Below are positions 1 to 7,634 of a stretch of DNA of 64,000 nucleotides, in pieces. Under the pieces are notes generated by a model. The model was given only the letters and a program-made list of their open reading frames with translations, was not told where the DNA came from and ran no database searches. This DNA comes from Thermomonas sp. (GTDB lineage: Bacteria > Pseudomonadota > Gammaproteobacteria > Xanthomonadales > Xanthomonadaceae). Made by a program: the position numbers and the translations under genes. The first letter of the stretch is position 1; every line of letters starts with the position of its first letter. Location of the stretch: assembly GCF_029945965.1 (NCBI RefSeq), contig NZ_JAQSDO010000015.1, positions 718,921 to 782,920 of the forward strand. The letters are read 5' to 3'.

Positions 1-475
1 AGACAAGCCCACGCCGGGCTACGCCCGGCGCAGAGCTGAATGCGCTGTTTTCCGCTGTTCTGCGCTCCCGCATGAACTCCCGGAAGGCTCGGGCCTGCTG
101 GACCAGCAGCGATTGCCACACGAGGTCGGACGGTTCGAAGCGGTGGCCCTCAGGCGTGCACAGGACGCCACGCCACACGTGGAAGCCTGCCCAGTCCGGG
201 CCGAGCACCTTGCCAGCGCGCATGACCCTCATCAGGCGATAGGCGGCGTAGGGAACTCGGGCCGAGGCTGATTCCCAATTCCGGATCGTTCGTTCGCTGA
301 CTTGCAGCAGGTCGGCACAGGATTCCACGCTCAACATGCAGCTGAGGCGGGCTTCCCGGAACCGGCAGGCTGTGACCGGAAAATGCTGCCGTTTGGCTGC
401 CTTGCGGTGGGGTCGCTTGACCCTCTTTGACTTCGCATAATGTCTATTATGTCCAGACAAAGACGTAGCCGACAT
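1..475 (-). CDS. Phage-type Xer recombination activation factor (VC1465/XafT-like), partial at left edge
   Basis: An open frame of 158 codons starts at ATG 475 and has no stop before the window edge, so the C-terminus is missing. The N-terminus is very basic (about residues 16-30, with RVKRPHRKAAKRQ). A helix-turn-helix segment follows at about 46-70 (CADLLQVSERTIRNWES), then a conserved-looking region with WAGFHVWRGVLCTPEG. I recognise this pattern from the VC1465 family of proteins carried by filamentous phages of Vibrio and Xanthomonas, where TLC-phi XafT activates XerCD recombination at dif. The ATG lies only 2 bases beyond the phrB stop. A dif-like site overlaps codons 7-16, which supports the family call. 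Function is inferred; the fold and motifs are read directly. Confidence 0.7.
   Translation of the reverse strand, partial: MSATSLSGHNRHYAKSKRVKRPHRKAAKRQHFPVTACRFREARLSCMLSVESCADLLQVSERTIRNWESASARVPYAAYRLMRVMRAGKVLGPDWAGFHVWRGVLCTPEGHRFEPSDLVWQSLLVQQARAFREFMRERRTAENSAFSSAPGVARRGLV
430..457 (+). other. dif-like XerC/XerD site (possible att junction)
   Basis: The 28 bases have the dif layout: an 11-base arm ACTTCGCATAA, a 6-base centre TGTCTA, and an 11-base arm TTATGTCCAGA. The E. coli dif has the same inner bases of both arms (CGCATAA and TTATGT) around a TGTATA centre. The outer part of the right arm departs from the usual TTAAAT ending. The site lies within the 5' end of the phage-type gene and 21 bases from the phrB stop codon. 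It could be the chromosomal dif, an attL/attR junction, or a decayed site. Confidence 0.6.
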
Positions 476-477
476 GG

Positions 478-1884
478 CTAGATAGCTGACCTACCAGCTC
501 TGACCTGCTCGAAAGCCCTGAGTGCATCCAACCGACTTGCGGCCAGATCCACGATGGGTACCCGCGGATAGCCTCCGACGCCATTGCTTGAGAGCCATGG
601 CGCATGACGATCAATAGCGGCGAGGCCTGCAAGTTCGGGAATCCAATGTGCGATGTAATCGCCATCCGGGTCGAACCGTTGTGATTGCAGGACCGGATTG
701 AACACCCGGATGTACGGCGCTGCATCGACGCCGGTTCCCGCGACCCATTGCCAGCCCAAGGTGTTATTGGCCAGGTCTGCATCGACCAATGTGTCCCAGA
801 ACCATGCTGCACCGTGTTGCCAGTGGGCGCGCAGGTTCTTGGTCAGGAAGCTGGCCACGATCATCCGCACCCGGTTGTGCATCCAGCCGGTTTCCCACAG
901 CTCGCGCATGCCGGCATCGACGATTGGAATTCCAGTACGCCCTTGCCGCCACGCATCCAGTTTCGCTTCAGGCACATCGGCCCAGGGAAAGTCGTCGAAG
1001 TGATGGTTGAAGTTGCTCTCGGGCGTGTCAGGGAAGTGATGCAGGACGTGGTGGGCGAAGTCACGCCAACCAAGTTGGCGCAGGTAGATGCTGCCGGCTT
1101 CCGGAAGTTGCTGGATGCTGCGGGAAACCTGCCAAGGTGAAATTTCGCCGAAATGCAGATGCGGCGACAGGCGTGAGGTGCCAGCCTGGCCCGGGAAATC
1201 CCGCGTTAGGCCGTAATCAGCCAGCGCCTGTTCGATGAACATGGATAGTGATCCCTGTGCACCCACCTCGCCCGGCGTCCACTGCATCCAGAACCTCTGA
1301 TCCCAATGCAGGCTGGGCGCAAGCTCCAGGTCGCCGACGGATAACCCGCCTGCGAGAGGCGTGACTCCTGGTAACCGTACAGGAGCGGCCATGGGCACTG
1401 GCAGCCGGAGTTGCCCCAGTGCAGTGCGCCAGAACGGCGTGAAAACGCGGTACGGATCGCCCTGCTTGTTCTCTACCTGCCATGGTTCGAACAGCAGGCT
1501 GTCGTTGAAACTCTCGACACGCAGTCCGGTGCTACGCAAGGCGCGCTTGATGCCGGCGTCGCGTTGCTCGATGGCGGGTTCATAGCGCCGATTCCAGAAA
1601 ACGGCTTCGGCATTGCAGTCGGCAGCTGCGCGCTGCAAAGATTCGAGACTCGGGCCCCGCATGATATTGAGGCGCGAACCACGCTCGCGCAGTGATGCAT
1701 CCAGTGCCAGCAATGAACGACGGCGCCATGCATTCGAGGCAGCACCTGGTGGCCATGCACCCTCCTCCCCTGGCGCATGGATATACAACGGAATTGGATC
1801 GAAACCCTGACGTAGCGCAGCCTGCAAGGCAGGCTGGTCGTTGAGTCTCAGGTCGTTGCGGAACCAGACGATGGCATTCGGCAC
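478..1884 (-). CDS. phrB: Deoxyribodipyrimidine photolyase (cryptochrome/photolyase family)
   Basis: Light-driven repair of cyclobutane pyrimidine dimers in DNA. The protein is 468 aa, close to the 470-480 aa of class I photolyases. The N-terminal antenna-binding alpha/beta domain starts with WFRNDLRLND (7-16). The FAD domain shows TSRLSPHLHFGEIS (about 245-258), WMHNRVRM (344-351) and DADLANNTLGWQW (378-390), including the tryptophans expected for electron transfer. The start ATG is immediately before the antenna domain. It lies 21 bases downstream of the lipoprotein hydrolase on the same strand and probably shares its promoter at 2812-2839. This would place it in the ECF sigma regulon of the neighbouring cluster. 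Confidence 0.95.
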   Translation of the reverse strand: MPNAIVWFRNDLRLNDQPALQAALRQGFDPIPLYIHAPGEEGAWPPGAASNAWRRRSLLALDASLRERGSRLNIMRGPSLESLQRAAADCNAEAVFWNRRYEPAIEQRDAGIKRALRSTGLRVESFNDSLLFEPWQVENKQGDPYRVFTPFWRTALGQLRLPVPMAAPVRLPGVTPLAGGLSVGDLELAPSLHWDQRFWMQWTPGEVGAQGSLSMFIEQALADYGLTRDFPGQAGTSRLSPHLHFGEISPWQVSRSIQQLPEAGSIYLRQLGWRDFAHHVLHHFPDTPESNFNHHFDDFPWADVPEAKLDAWRQGRTGIPIVDAGMRELWETGWMHNRVRMIVASFLTKNLRAHWQHGAAWFWDTLVDADLANNTLGWQWVAGTGVDAAPYIRVFNPVLQSQRFDPDGDYIAHWIPELAGLAAIDRHAPWLSSNGVGGYPRVPIVDLAASRLDALRAFEQVRAGRSAI

Positions 1885-1905
1885 GGGGCGATGAGTCCAT
1901 GGAAG

Positions 1906-2781
1906 TCAGTGGGTGGCGCGTACGCTTTGCGTAGTGTCGTCGCCCTTGATGAAAGCCAGCATGTCGGTAAGTACATCCGGCGCTCGCCTCGGATCATAAA
2001 GGCCCGCCAGCGGCGTGAGATGCCCGGCATCCGGCAGCAACTTCAATGTCGCGGGGACGCCATGGCTGCGCAGCTTTTCTGCAAGTTCCACGCTATCCAC
2101 ATATTCCACCACCCGGTCCCCGGTTCCATGCAGCAGCAGGAAAGGCGGTTCGTTGCCATCGACGAAGTTGACCGCCTGCGCACGTGGCCATAGCGATGGC
2201 GGCCCGAACACATCCACCAGGTCGCCGGTGACGTTGAAGTCATAGGGCCCTGACAGGCCAATCACGCCCGCCAGCTGGCCTGGTTCCATGCCATGCGCAA
2301 GCAGGTAGCGCGGGTCGGTGGCCAACAATGCCGCGATCTGTGCGCCAGCCGAATGTCCGGCAATGAAGATACGGTTCGGGTCACCGCCCCACCCTGCGAC
2401 ATCGTCATGGACACGGCGCACCGCACGCGCCGCGTCATCCATGAAAGCCGGGAACATCGCCTTGGGATACGTCCTGTAGTCCGCCACAACAGCCAGAATA
2501 CCGTTGTCCGCGAGCCGCTCACCGACGAACTTGTATTGCGCGCGATTTCCGCGCTGCCACGAGCCCCCATAGAAGAACACCACCACCGGCGCCGGTTTTG
2601 CGGTCACCATCCGAGGCCTGTAGACGTCCATCGACAAGCCGATGTCGGGCGCGAAGGTCACCGTCAGGTCGGGTGGCGGAAGGCCGCGATTGACGAAGCG
2701 GAAGACCGTTGCTTCGCACCCCGACAGCCAAAGCGCCAGCATCGATACCGCAATGAACCTGATCAAGCCTGTTTGTTGCAA
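1906..2781 (-). CDS. Alpha/beta hydrolase lipoprotein (carboxylesterase-like)
   Basis: A 291 aa esterase-type hydrolase anchored as a lipoprotein. The signal peptide ends in LSGC, with Cys22 as the lipidation site. The oxyanion-hole motif YGGSW is at 71-75, the nucleophile elbow GHSAG has Ser144, and Asp222 and His254 complete a catalytic triad. It resembles the carboxylesterase/kynurenine-formamidase-like branch with an HGG-type motif. The start is TTG at 2781, supported by a strong AGGAGG 5 bases upstream; no better ATG precedes the signal peptide. It is first in a two-gene unit with phrB, and a promoter-like GCATCC-N16-CGTATC lies just upstream. The substrate is unknown; membrane lipid is a guess from context. 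Confidence 0.85.
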   Translation of the reverse strand: MQQTGLIRFIAVSMLALWLSGCEATVFRFVNRGLPPPDLTVTFAPDIGLSMDVYRPRMVTAKPAPVVVFFYGGSWQRGNRAQYKFVGERLADNGILAVVADYRTYPKAMFPAFMDDAARAVRRVHDDVAGWGGDPNRIFIAGHSAGAQIAALLATDPRYLLAHGMEPGQLAGVIGLSGPYDFNVTGDLVDVFGPPSLWPRAQAVNFVDGNEPPFLLLHGTGDRVVEYVDSVELAEKLRSHGVPATLKLLPDAGHLTPLAGLYDPRRAPDVLTDMLAFIKGDDTTQSVRATH

Positions 2782-2811
2782 GGTCCCCTCCTATCTTGTT
2801 TCAACCATTCG

Positions 2812-2839
2812 GATACGGATCAATCGAGGGTGCGGATGC
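2812..2839 (-). promoter_or_regulatory. Candidate ECF sigma promoter for the hydrolase-phrB unit
   Basis: On the minus strand GCATCC (2839-2834) is followed by 16 bases and CGTATC (2817-2812). The same hexamer, the same spacing and the same CGTA core occur at 2874-2901 and 5267-5294. The expected transcription start is about 25 bases before the TTG start. A -35 with CATCC resembles the CCATCC reported for SigK-type ECF factors paired with RskA anti-sigma factors. Confidence 0.6.
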
Positions 2840-2873
2840 ATAGTGAACAGCTGACGCTGCCAGCACCGTGCTT

Positions 2874-2901
2874 GCATCCGAACGCGTAAAAGCCGCGTAT
2901 A
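2874..2901 (+). promoter_or_regulatory. Candidate ECF sigma promoter for the exported protein-sigma operon
   Basis: GCATCC at 2874-2879, 16 bases, then CGTATA at 2896-2901. It is back to back with the minus-strand copy, with 34 bases between the two -35 elements, so the divergent region would drive both arms of the regulon. If so, the sigma factor gene at 3899 would be autoregulated through read-through from here; I found no good copy between 3738 and 3898. Confidence 0.6.
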
Positions 2902-2942
2902 GACCGTGACACCACCGCAACGGACCTCCATCGGCCACGCCA

Positions 2943-3737
2943 ATGCCTTACTCGCATATCCAACGCGCGCATCTCACATTCGGCGGCCTGCTGCTTGCAC
3001 TGGTGTCATTGCCTGCTTCGGGCCAAACGGCTACGACAAACGAAGGCACGGCTTACAGGCTGGAGGATGGTACGGCTATATATCGTGAAACCCACATGCT
3101 GTACGAGATAGGCGGCAAACCAGCAAGACTGGTTCTGTACCGCTGCATGGATGGGTCGGCTTTTGCACGGAAGATCGTGGTGGAGCGCACTGGTGCCGCA
3201 ACACCGGACTTCGACTTCATTGACGGGCGTACCGGCTACCGTGAAGGCGTGCGTACCAGTGCCGACGATCGCGACGTCTATTGGCAGAAGTCGAGCTCGA
3301 CTGCAGAGAAAAGGAAGACGCTGGAAATCCCCGCGAACGCCATCATCGATTCTGGCTTCGATGCGATGGTCCGCGCTCAATGGCCGCTTCTTTCGACCGA
3401 AGGTGGCATCAGCGCGAAATTCCTGCTGCCCAGCGCATTGCGCTTCCTCAAGGTCAGCATCGAGCGAGTGAAGCTGAAGCCAGTGGTTGGAGTTACCCAT
3501 CTGCGAATGAAGCTGAATACCTGGTACGGCTTTGCTGCGCCCGATACCGACCTCGACTATCGCAGCAGCGATCGACGCCTGCTGCGCTTCAAGGGCATCG
3601 GCAGTATCCATGATGCACGCGGGCGCAACCAGGCCGTGCGCATCGAATTCCCGGGTGGTCTGCAGGGCCAACGCGCCAGTGCAGGCGATATCGAAACCGT
3701 GCGCAGCTTGCCCCTGATCGGCCAATGCGGGACATAA
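2943..3737 (+). CDS. Exported protein of unknown function, first gene of the ECF cluster
   Basis: A 264 aa protein with a signal peptide (hydrophobic LTFGGLLLALVSLPASG, likely cut after ASG near residue 27). The mature part is mixed alpha/beta with many charged residues, only three cysteines over its length and no motif I recognise. Phrases such as ETHMLYEIGGKPARLVLYRC and YWQKSSS suggest an ordered periplasmic domain. The start ATG at 2943 has only a weak ribosome-binding site. It is preceded by the ECF-type promoter at 2874-2901 and followed by the sigma gene 161 bases later. It may be a stress sensor or an envelope-repair protein; this is inference from position only. Confidence 0.7.
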   Translation: MPYSHIQRAHLTFGGLLLALVSLPASGQTATTNEGTAYRLEDGTAIYRETHMLYEIGGKPARLVLYRCMDGSAFARKIVVERTGAATPDFDFIDGRTGYREGVRTSADDRDVYWQKSSSTAEKRKTLEIPANAIIDSGFDAMVRAQWPLLSTEGGISAKFLLPSALRFLKVSIERVKLKPVVGVTHLRMKLNTWYGFAAPDTDLDYRSSDRRLLRFKGIGSIHDARGRNQAVRIEFPGGLQGQRASAGDIETVRSLPLIGQCGT

Positions 3738-3898
3738 TCATGGCCTTCCATCCAACCACCATCGCAACAGCCCATTCAGCATCACCAGGCCCATGGCGAC
3801 AACGCAGGTTGTCGCGGCACATCAACCCATGGCATAACATCCACTCGCAATACCGCAGCCCCATCCGGGGATGCCAGTCAGTCCTGCGAGGGGAATGG

Positions 3899-4474
3899 AT
3901 GACCGCTTCAACGTTGCTTGATCGGGATGAGCAGGCCATACAGGTGGATGCTTGGCTGAGCGCTGCCGGTCGCGGCGACCAGCGTGCATTCGATTCGCTC
4001 TACCAGGCCACCTCCAGCATGTTGCTTGGCGTCTGCATGCGCGTGCTGGGTGATCGCAGCGAGGCCGAAGACGTGCTGCAAGAGGTTTACGTCACCGTGT
4101 GGCGCAAGGCGGTCCAGTTCGACAGCGCCCGTGCCCGCGCCAGCACCTGGATGGGTACGATCGCGCGCAATCGCTGCATCGACCGCCTGCGCAGCCAGCC
4201 GGCTTCGGCGCTGCGCGCCCCCATTGAAGTACTTGATTTTGCGGAAGATCCCTCCCCTAGTCCGGTTGCGCATGCCGAATCCGGCATGGAGCGCGCGCAA
4301 TTGGACGACTGCATTGAGCAACTGGAGCCCAAGCGCAAGGTCCTGATCCGCACGGCGTTCTTCGAAGGTGCCACGTACGAGGAACTCTCGGCCCGTTCGG
4401 GTTCGCCGCTCGGCTCGGTGAAGAGCTGGATCCGCCGCGGCCTGCTGCAACTTCGCGCGTGCCTTGAATCATGA
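3899..4474 (+). CDS. RNA polymerase ECF-type sigma factor (SigK-like)
   Basis: A 191 aa sigma factor with the two ECF domains. Region 2 is at about 29-97, including EDVLQEVYVTVWRKA and STWMGTIARNRCIDRLR. Region 4 is at about 133-188, with the helix-turn-helix TYEELSARSGSPLGSVKSW. An upstream in-frame ATG at 3725 would add 58 residues without sigma character; ATG 3899 has GAGGGG just upstream and gives the normal family length, so it is chosen. The stop overlaps the anti-sigma start by 4 bases (ATGA), pointing to translational coupling. Pairing with an RskA-type anti-sigma factor points to the SigK group. It probably reads the GCATCC-N16-CGTA motifs nearby. Confidence 0.92.
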   Translation: MTASTLLDRDEQAIQVDAWLSAAGRGDQRAFDSLYQATSSMLLGVCMRVLGDRSEAEDVLQEVYVTVWRKAVQFDSARARASTWMGTIARNRCIDRLRSQPASALRAPIEVLDFAEDPSPSPVAHAESGMERAQLDDCIEQLEPKRKVLIRTAFFEGATYEELSARSGSPLGSVKSWIRRGLLQLRACLES

Positions 4475-5259
4475 GTTCGCCCATCGACCGCATCGAAGAC
4501 GACAACGACCTGCCGCCCAGCGATGACTTGCGCGCAGGCGAGTACGTGCTTGGCGTGCTGGATGCGCAATCGCGCGTGCAGGCGCAAGCCAGGATAGCCT
4601 CAGACCACAGCTTTGCCGCCTTGGTTGCGCAGTGGGAGGATCGCTTCTCCGCATGGATGACCCGCGCCGAGCCGGTCGCGCCATCAGCCCATGTCTGGCC
4701 CCGGATCCGCAGTGAACTGGGCTGGAACGCGGTTGCCAGCAGCCCGACGGGTCTCTGGAACAGCGTCGGATTCTGGCGTGGCGCCACCGCTCTTGCGGCA
4801 GCGGCAAGCGTGGCCGCGATCGTCTTCGGCCTGCGCGGCGCTGCGCCGGTACCCCTGCCACCGCAGGTCGTGGTCCAGCTGCCAACACCACAAGTTCCGC
4901 CACAAACCGAAGAAGCGGTTGCTCGTCCGGTCACGGTTCTTGCCACGGATGACGGCGCCACAGGCTGGATCGCCAGGATCGATGCCAGCGGCGGCAAGGT
5001 CCTGATGGTGCCGGTGCCCAGGCCTGCAGATCCCAGTGGCAAAGTCGACGAGCTTTGGGTCATCCCCGCGGGCCAGGCACCCATATCGCTGGGCTTCGTC
5101 TCCAACGAAAAGGCGCACAGCATCGACGTGCCCGCTTCGGTGCGTACAGCCCTGATTGCAGGCTCCACCTTGGCAGTGACCCTGGAAGCGCAGGAAGGCA
5201 TGCCACATTCCGCGCCTGCCGGTCCGATCGTCGCCAAGGGCGCCATCGTCACGATCTGA
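4471..5259 (+). CDS. RskA-type membrane anti-sigma factor
   Basis: A 262 aa single-pass membrane protein. The N-terminal cytoplasmic sigma-binding part contains AGEYVLGVLD (22-31). One transmembrane helix spans about 103-122 (ATALAAAASVAAIVFGLRG). The C-terminal periplasmic RskA/anti-sigma-K domain contains VDELWVIPAG and AVTLEAQEG. It lacks the zinc-binding HxxxCxxC motif of ChrR/RsrA, so it is not a ZAS anti-sigma factor even though the gene neighbourhood resembles ChrR regulons. By family knowledge it would hold the sigma factor at the membrane until regulated proteolysis. It is translationally coupled to the sigma gene. Confidence 0.9.
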   Translation: MSSPIDRIEDDNDLPPSDDLRAGEYVLGVLDAQSRVQAQARIASDHSFAALVAQWEDRFSAWMTRAEPVAPSAHVWPRIRSELGWNAVASSPTGLWNSVGFWRGATALAAAASVAAIVFGLRGAAPVPLPPQVVVQLPTPQVPPQTEEAVARPVTVLATDDGATGWIARIDASGGKVLMVPVPRPADPSGKVDELWVIPAGQAPISLGFVSNEKAHSIDVPASVRTALIAGSTLAVTLEAQEGMPHSAPAGPIVAKGAIVTI

Positions 5260-5266
5260 TCCAGGT

Positions 5267-5294
5267 GCATCCGAGCAAGGCTGGTGACCGTACA
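5267..5294 (+). promoter_or_regulatory. Candidate ECF sigma promoter in front of the desaturase
   Basis: GCATCC at 5267-5272, 16 bases, CGTACA at 5289-5294, inside the 55-base gap between the anti-sigma gene and the desaturase gene. Start of transcription is expected near 5301. This would give the lipid genes an internal promoter, separate from the sigma/anti-sigma pair. Confidence 0.6.
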
Positions 5295-5314
5295 TACCGC
5301 ATCACCCTTGCAGG

Positions 5315-6322
5315 ATGCACCAGATGCTGGATCCCGGCGAAAGCCCGAGCCTTGCCAACTCCGGGCAAGGCGATACCGTCCATGAAGGCCAGCGGCCACG
5401 GACAGGCTTGGCGGCATCCACTCGTCGCTGGTTCGATACGCAGGCCAATGATGCTGCCAGCGCCAATATCGACGAGTACCGCATCGACTGGTTGCGCGCC
5501 GTGCCTTTCATCGCGATGCACCTGGCTTGCATCGCAGTCCTGTGGGTTGGCGTGTCGTCGGTTGCGCTTTGGGTAGCAGCCGCACTGTACGCAGTGCGGA
5601 TGTTCGCGCTTACCGGCTTTTATCACCGATATTTCTCGCACAAGACCTTTCGAACGTCCCGCGCGGTCCAATTCCTGTTTGCGCTTGTCGGCGCTGCATG
5701 CGTGCAGCGCGGGCCGCTGTGGTGGGCGGCGCACCATCGCAATCACCATCGCCATGCCGATACCGCGCTGGATCCGCACTCCCCCGGCCTGCGTGGATTC
5801 CTGTGGAGCCATGCCGGCTGGTTCCTGACCCCGCATGCATTCCGCACCGACTGGTCACGCATTCCCGATCTGGCCAAATACCCCGAACTGCGTTGGCTTG
5901 ACCGCTACGACACGCTAGTGCCGGTGGTGCTTGCCGCATTGCTTTACGGGCTTGGCGTCTTGCTGGAACACACCCAGCCGCAGTTGGGAACCAGTGGCGG
6001 ACAGATGCTGGTCTGGGGCTTCTTCGTTTCGACCATCGTGCTGTTCCACGCGACCGTGACCATCAATTCATTCGCGCATCGCTTTGGCAAGCGGCGTTTC
6101 GACACCAGGGACGACAGCCGCAACAACGTCTGGCTGGCGCTCATCACTTTTGGCGAAGGCTGGCACAACAACCACCATTTCTTCCCCGGCACGGTGCGCC
6201 AGGGCTTCCGCTGGTGGGAAGTGGATGTCACCTGGTACGTGCTGCGACTGATGGCGATGTTCGGGCTGGTACGTGACCTCAAGCCGATCCCGGCGTGGGT
6301 CACGGCAAAGGTGCGAGGCTGA
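5315..6322 (+). CDS. Acyl-CoA/fatty-acid desaturase (membrane di-iron, delta-9 type)
   Basis: Introduces a double bond into fatty acyl chains at the membrane using a di-iron centre. The 335 aa protein carries the three histidine boxes of the family: HRYFSH (104-109), HHRNHH (140-145) and HNNHH (284-288). Hydrophobic segments lie at about 63-100, 118-130 and 203-250. The first 50 residues are polar and poorly conserved in appearance. ATG 5315 is chosen, but ATG 5324 has a better-placed AGG upstream and is equally possible. It is the first lipid gene of the cluster and could supply the unsaturated chains that the two downstream methyltransferases modify. Confidence 0.88.
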   Translation: MHQMLDPGESPSLANSGQGDTVHEGQRPRTGLAASTRRWFDTQANDAASANIDEYRIDWLRAVPFIAMHLACIAVLWVGVSSVALWVAAALYAVRMFALTGFYHRYFSHKTFRTSRAVQFLFALVGAACVQRGPLWWAAHHRNHHRHADTALDPHSPGLRGFLWSHAGWFLTPHAFRTDWSRIPDLAKYPELRWLDRYDTLVPVVLAALLYGLGVLLEHTQPQLGTSGGQMLVWGFFVSTIVLFHATVTINSFAHRFGKRRFDTRDDSRNNVWLALITFGEGWHNNHHFFPGTVRQGFRWWEVDVTWYVLRLMAMFGLVRDLKPIPAWVTAKVRG

Positions 6323-6323
6323 C

Positions 6324-7634
6324 ATGCGTATCGCCGTCATTGGTTCAGGCATCTCCGGCCTGGCATCGGCATGGTTGCTCTCGCGCAGGCACGAGGTCGT
6401 GCTGTTCGAGGCCGGCGACTATCTCGGCGGGCATACGCATACCCACGACATCGAGTTAGATGGCCAGCATTTCCGCGTGGACACCGGGTTCATCGTGCAC
6501 AGCCCAGCGCACTACCCGCTGCTGACAGGCATGTTCAATGAGCTAGGCGTGCGCATGAAGCCGACCACGATGAGTTTCTCCGTGCATGGCGACCCCGAGA
6601 AAGGACGCGATCCACTGGAATACAACGCCACCTCGCTGGATGGGCTGTTCTGCCAGCGTCGCAACCTGGTTTCGCCGCGTTTCTGGGGCATGTTGCGCGA
6701 CCTGCGCCGTTTCTACCGGATCGCTCCGGCCCTGCTCGAAGGCGATGGCCCCGGTCCGGCATTGGGCGACTACCTTGATGCCAATGGCTTCGGCGCGATG
6801 TTCCGCGACCATCACCTGGTGCCGATGGCCTCCGCACTATGGTCATCGCCATCAGCGCAGATCCTGTCATTCCCGGCGCGTTACCTGGTGCAGTTCATGG
6901 ACAACCACCACATGTTGCAGGTCAGCGGACGCCCGCCATGGCGCGTGGTGGAAGGTGGCTCGGCAGGCTATGTCAAGGCGATGGTGGCGGACTGGCGTGT
7001 AAATGTGCGCCTGAGAACCGCTGTGACTGGCGTGCGCCGCGACGCCGAGAGTGTAGAAATCGAGACCACAGACCGCAGGGAGCGTTTCGACCAGGTCGTG
7101 ATGGCCTGCCACAGTGACCAGGCGTTGCGCCTGCTGGCCGATGCAGGACAAGCCGAAACAGAGATCCTAGGCGCCATACCCTACCAGGATAACGACGTCG
7201 TGCTGCACACCGACACGCATCTGCTTCCGCGCAATCGCAGGGCATGGGCGGCGTGGAATGTACACATCCCGTCGAATCCTGCCGATGCCTGCACCGTCAG
7301 CTACTGCATGAATTTGTTGCAGGGCATCGACGCACCTAAACCATTGATCGTGACCTTGAACCGCACCGATGCGATTGATCCTGCGAAGGTGCTGCGCCGG
7401 ATGCAGTACCAGCATCCGGTCTATACCCAGGCTTCAGTGGCGGCGCAATCGCGCAAAGCGGAAATCCAGGGCCGGCGCAATACCTGGTTCGCCGGCGCCT
7501 ATTGGGGTTGGGGTTTCCATGAGGACGGCATGCGCAGTGCAGTCGACGTTGCCCGCGCGCTTGGCGTTGCATGGGAACCTGTCCCTTCGTCATCGCCAGC
7601 TGCTTCGTTCGATCCGGAGCTGGTGCCGGCATGA
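6324..7634 (+). CDS. FAD-dependent oxidoreductase (amine-oxidase/COG2907 type)
   Basis: A 436 aa flavoprotein. The N-terminal Rossmann motif is GSGISGLASAWLL (7-19), followed by the FAD ribose-binding Glu in VVLFEAGDYLGGHTHTH. A second conserved segment, VVEGGSAGYVKAMV, lies near 210, and the C-terminal flavin motif region has NTWFAGAYWGWGFHEDG. The family sits beside DUF1365 and CFA-synthase genes in many bacteria. ATG 6324 is 1 base after the desaturase stop; the frame is open upstream, but that part overlaps the desaturase. It may oxidise or rearrange the methylated acyl chain, as the flavin or oxygenase step in furan fatty acid synthesis does; this is inference. Confidence 0.85.
   Translation: MRIAVIGSGISGLASAWLLSRRHEVVLFEAGDYLGGHTHTHDIELDGQHFRVDTGFIVHSPAHYPLLTGMFNELGVRMKPTTMSFSVHGDPEKGRDPLEYNATSLDGLFCQRRNLVSPRFWGMLRDLRRFYRIAPALLEGDGPGPALGDYLDANGFGAMFRDHHLVPMASALWSSPSAQILSFPARYLVQFMDNHHMLQVSGRPPWRVVEGGSAGYVKAMVADWRVNVRLRTAVTGVRRDAESVEIETTDRRERFDQVVMACHSDQALRLLADAGQAETEILGAIPYQDNDVVLHTDTHLLPRNRRAWAAWNVHIPSNPADACTVSYCMNLLQGIDAPKPLIVTLNRTDAIDPAKVLRRMQYQHPVYTQASVAAQSRKAEIQGRRNTWFAGAYWGWGFHEDGMRSAVDVARALGVAWEPVPSSSPAASFDPELVPA

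Noticed and set aside
430-457. The palindromic site as an ordinary promoter or operator of the left-edge gene
   Set aside because: It lies inside the coding sequence and matches the dif arm-centre-arm layout better than any promoter pattern.
3725-3898. A longer N-terminus for the sigma factor
   Set aside because: The 58 extra residues look non-coding and ATG 3899 has a good ribosome-binding site and gives the usual ECF length.
4257-5417. A 386-codon open frame on the minus strand
   Set aside because: Antisense to the sigma and anti-sigma genes, low-complexity Ala/Arg/Ser composition.
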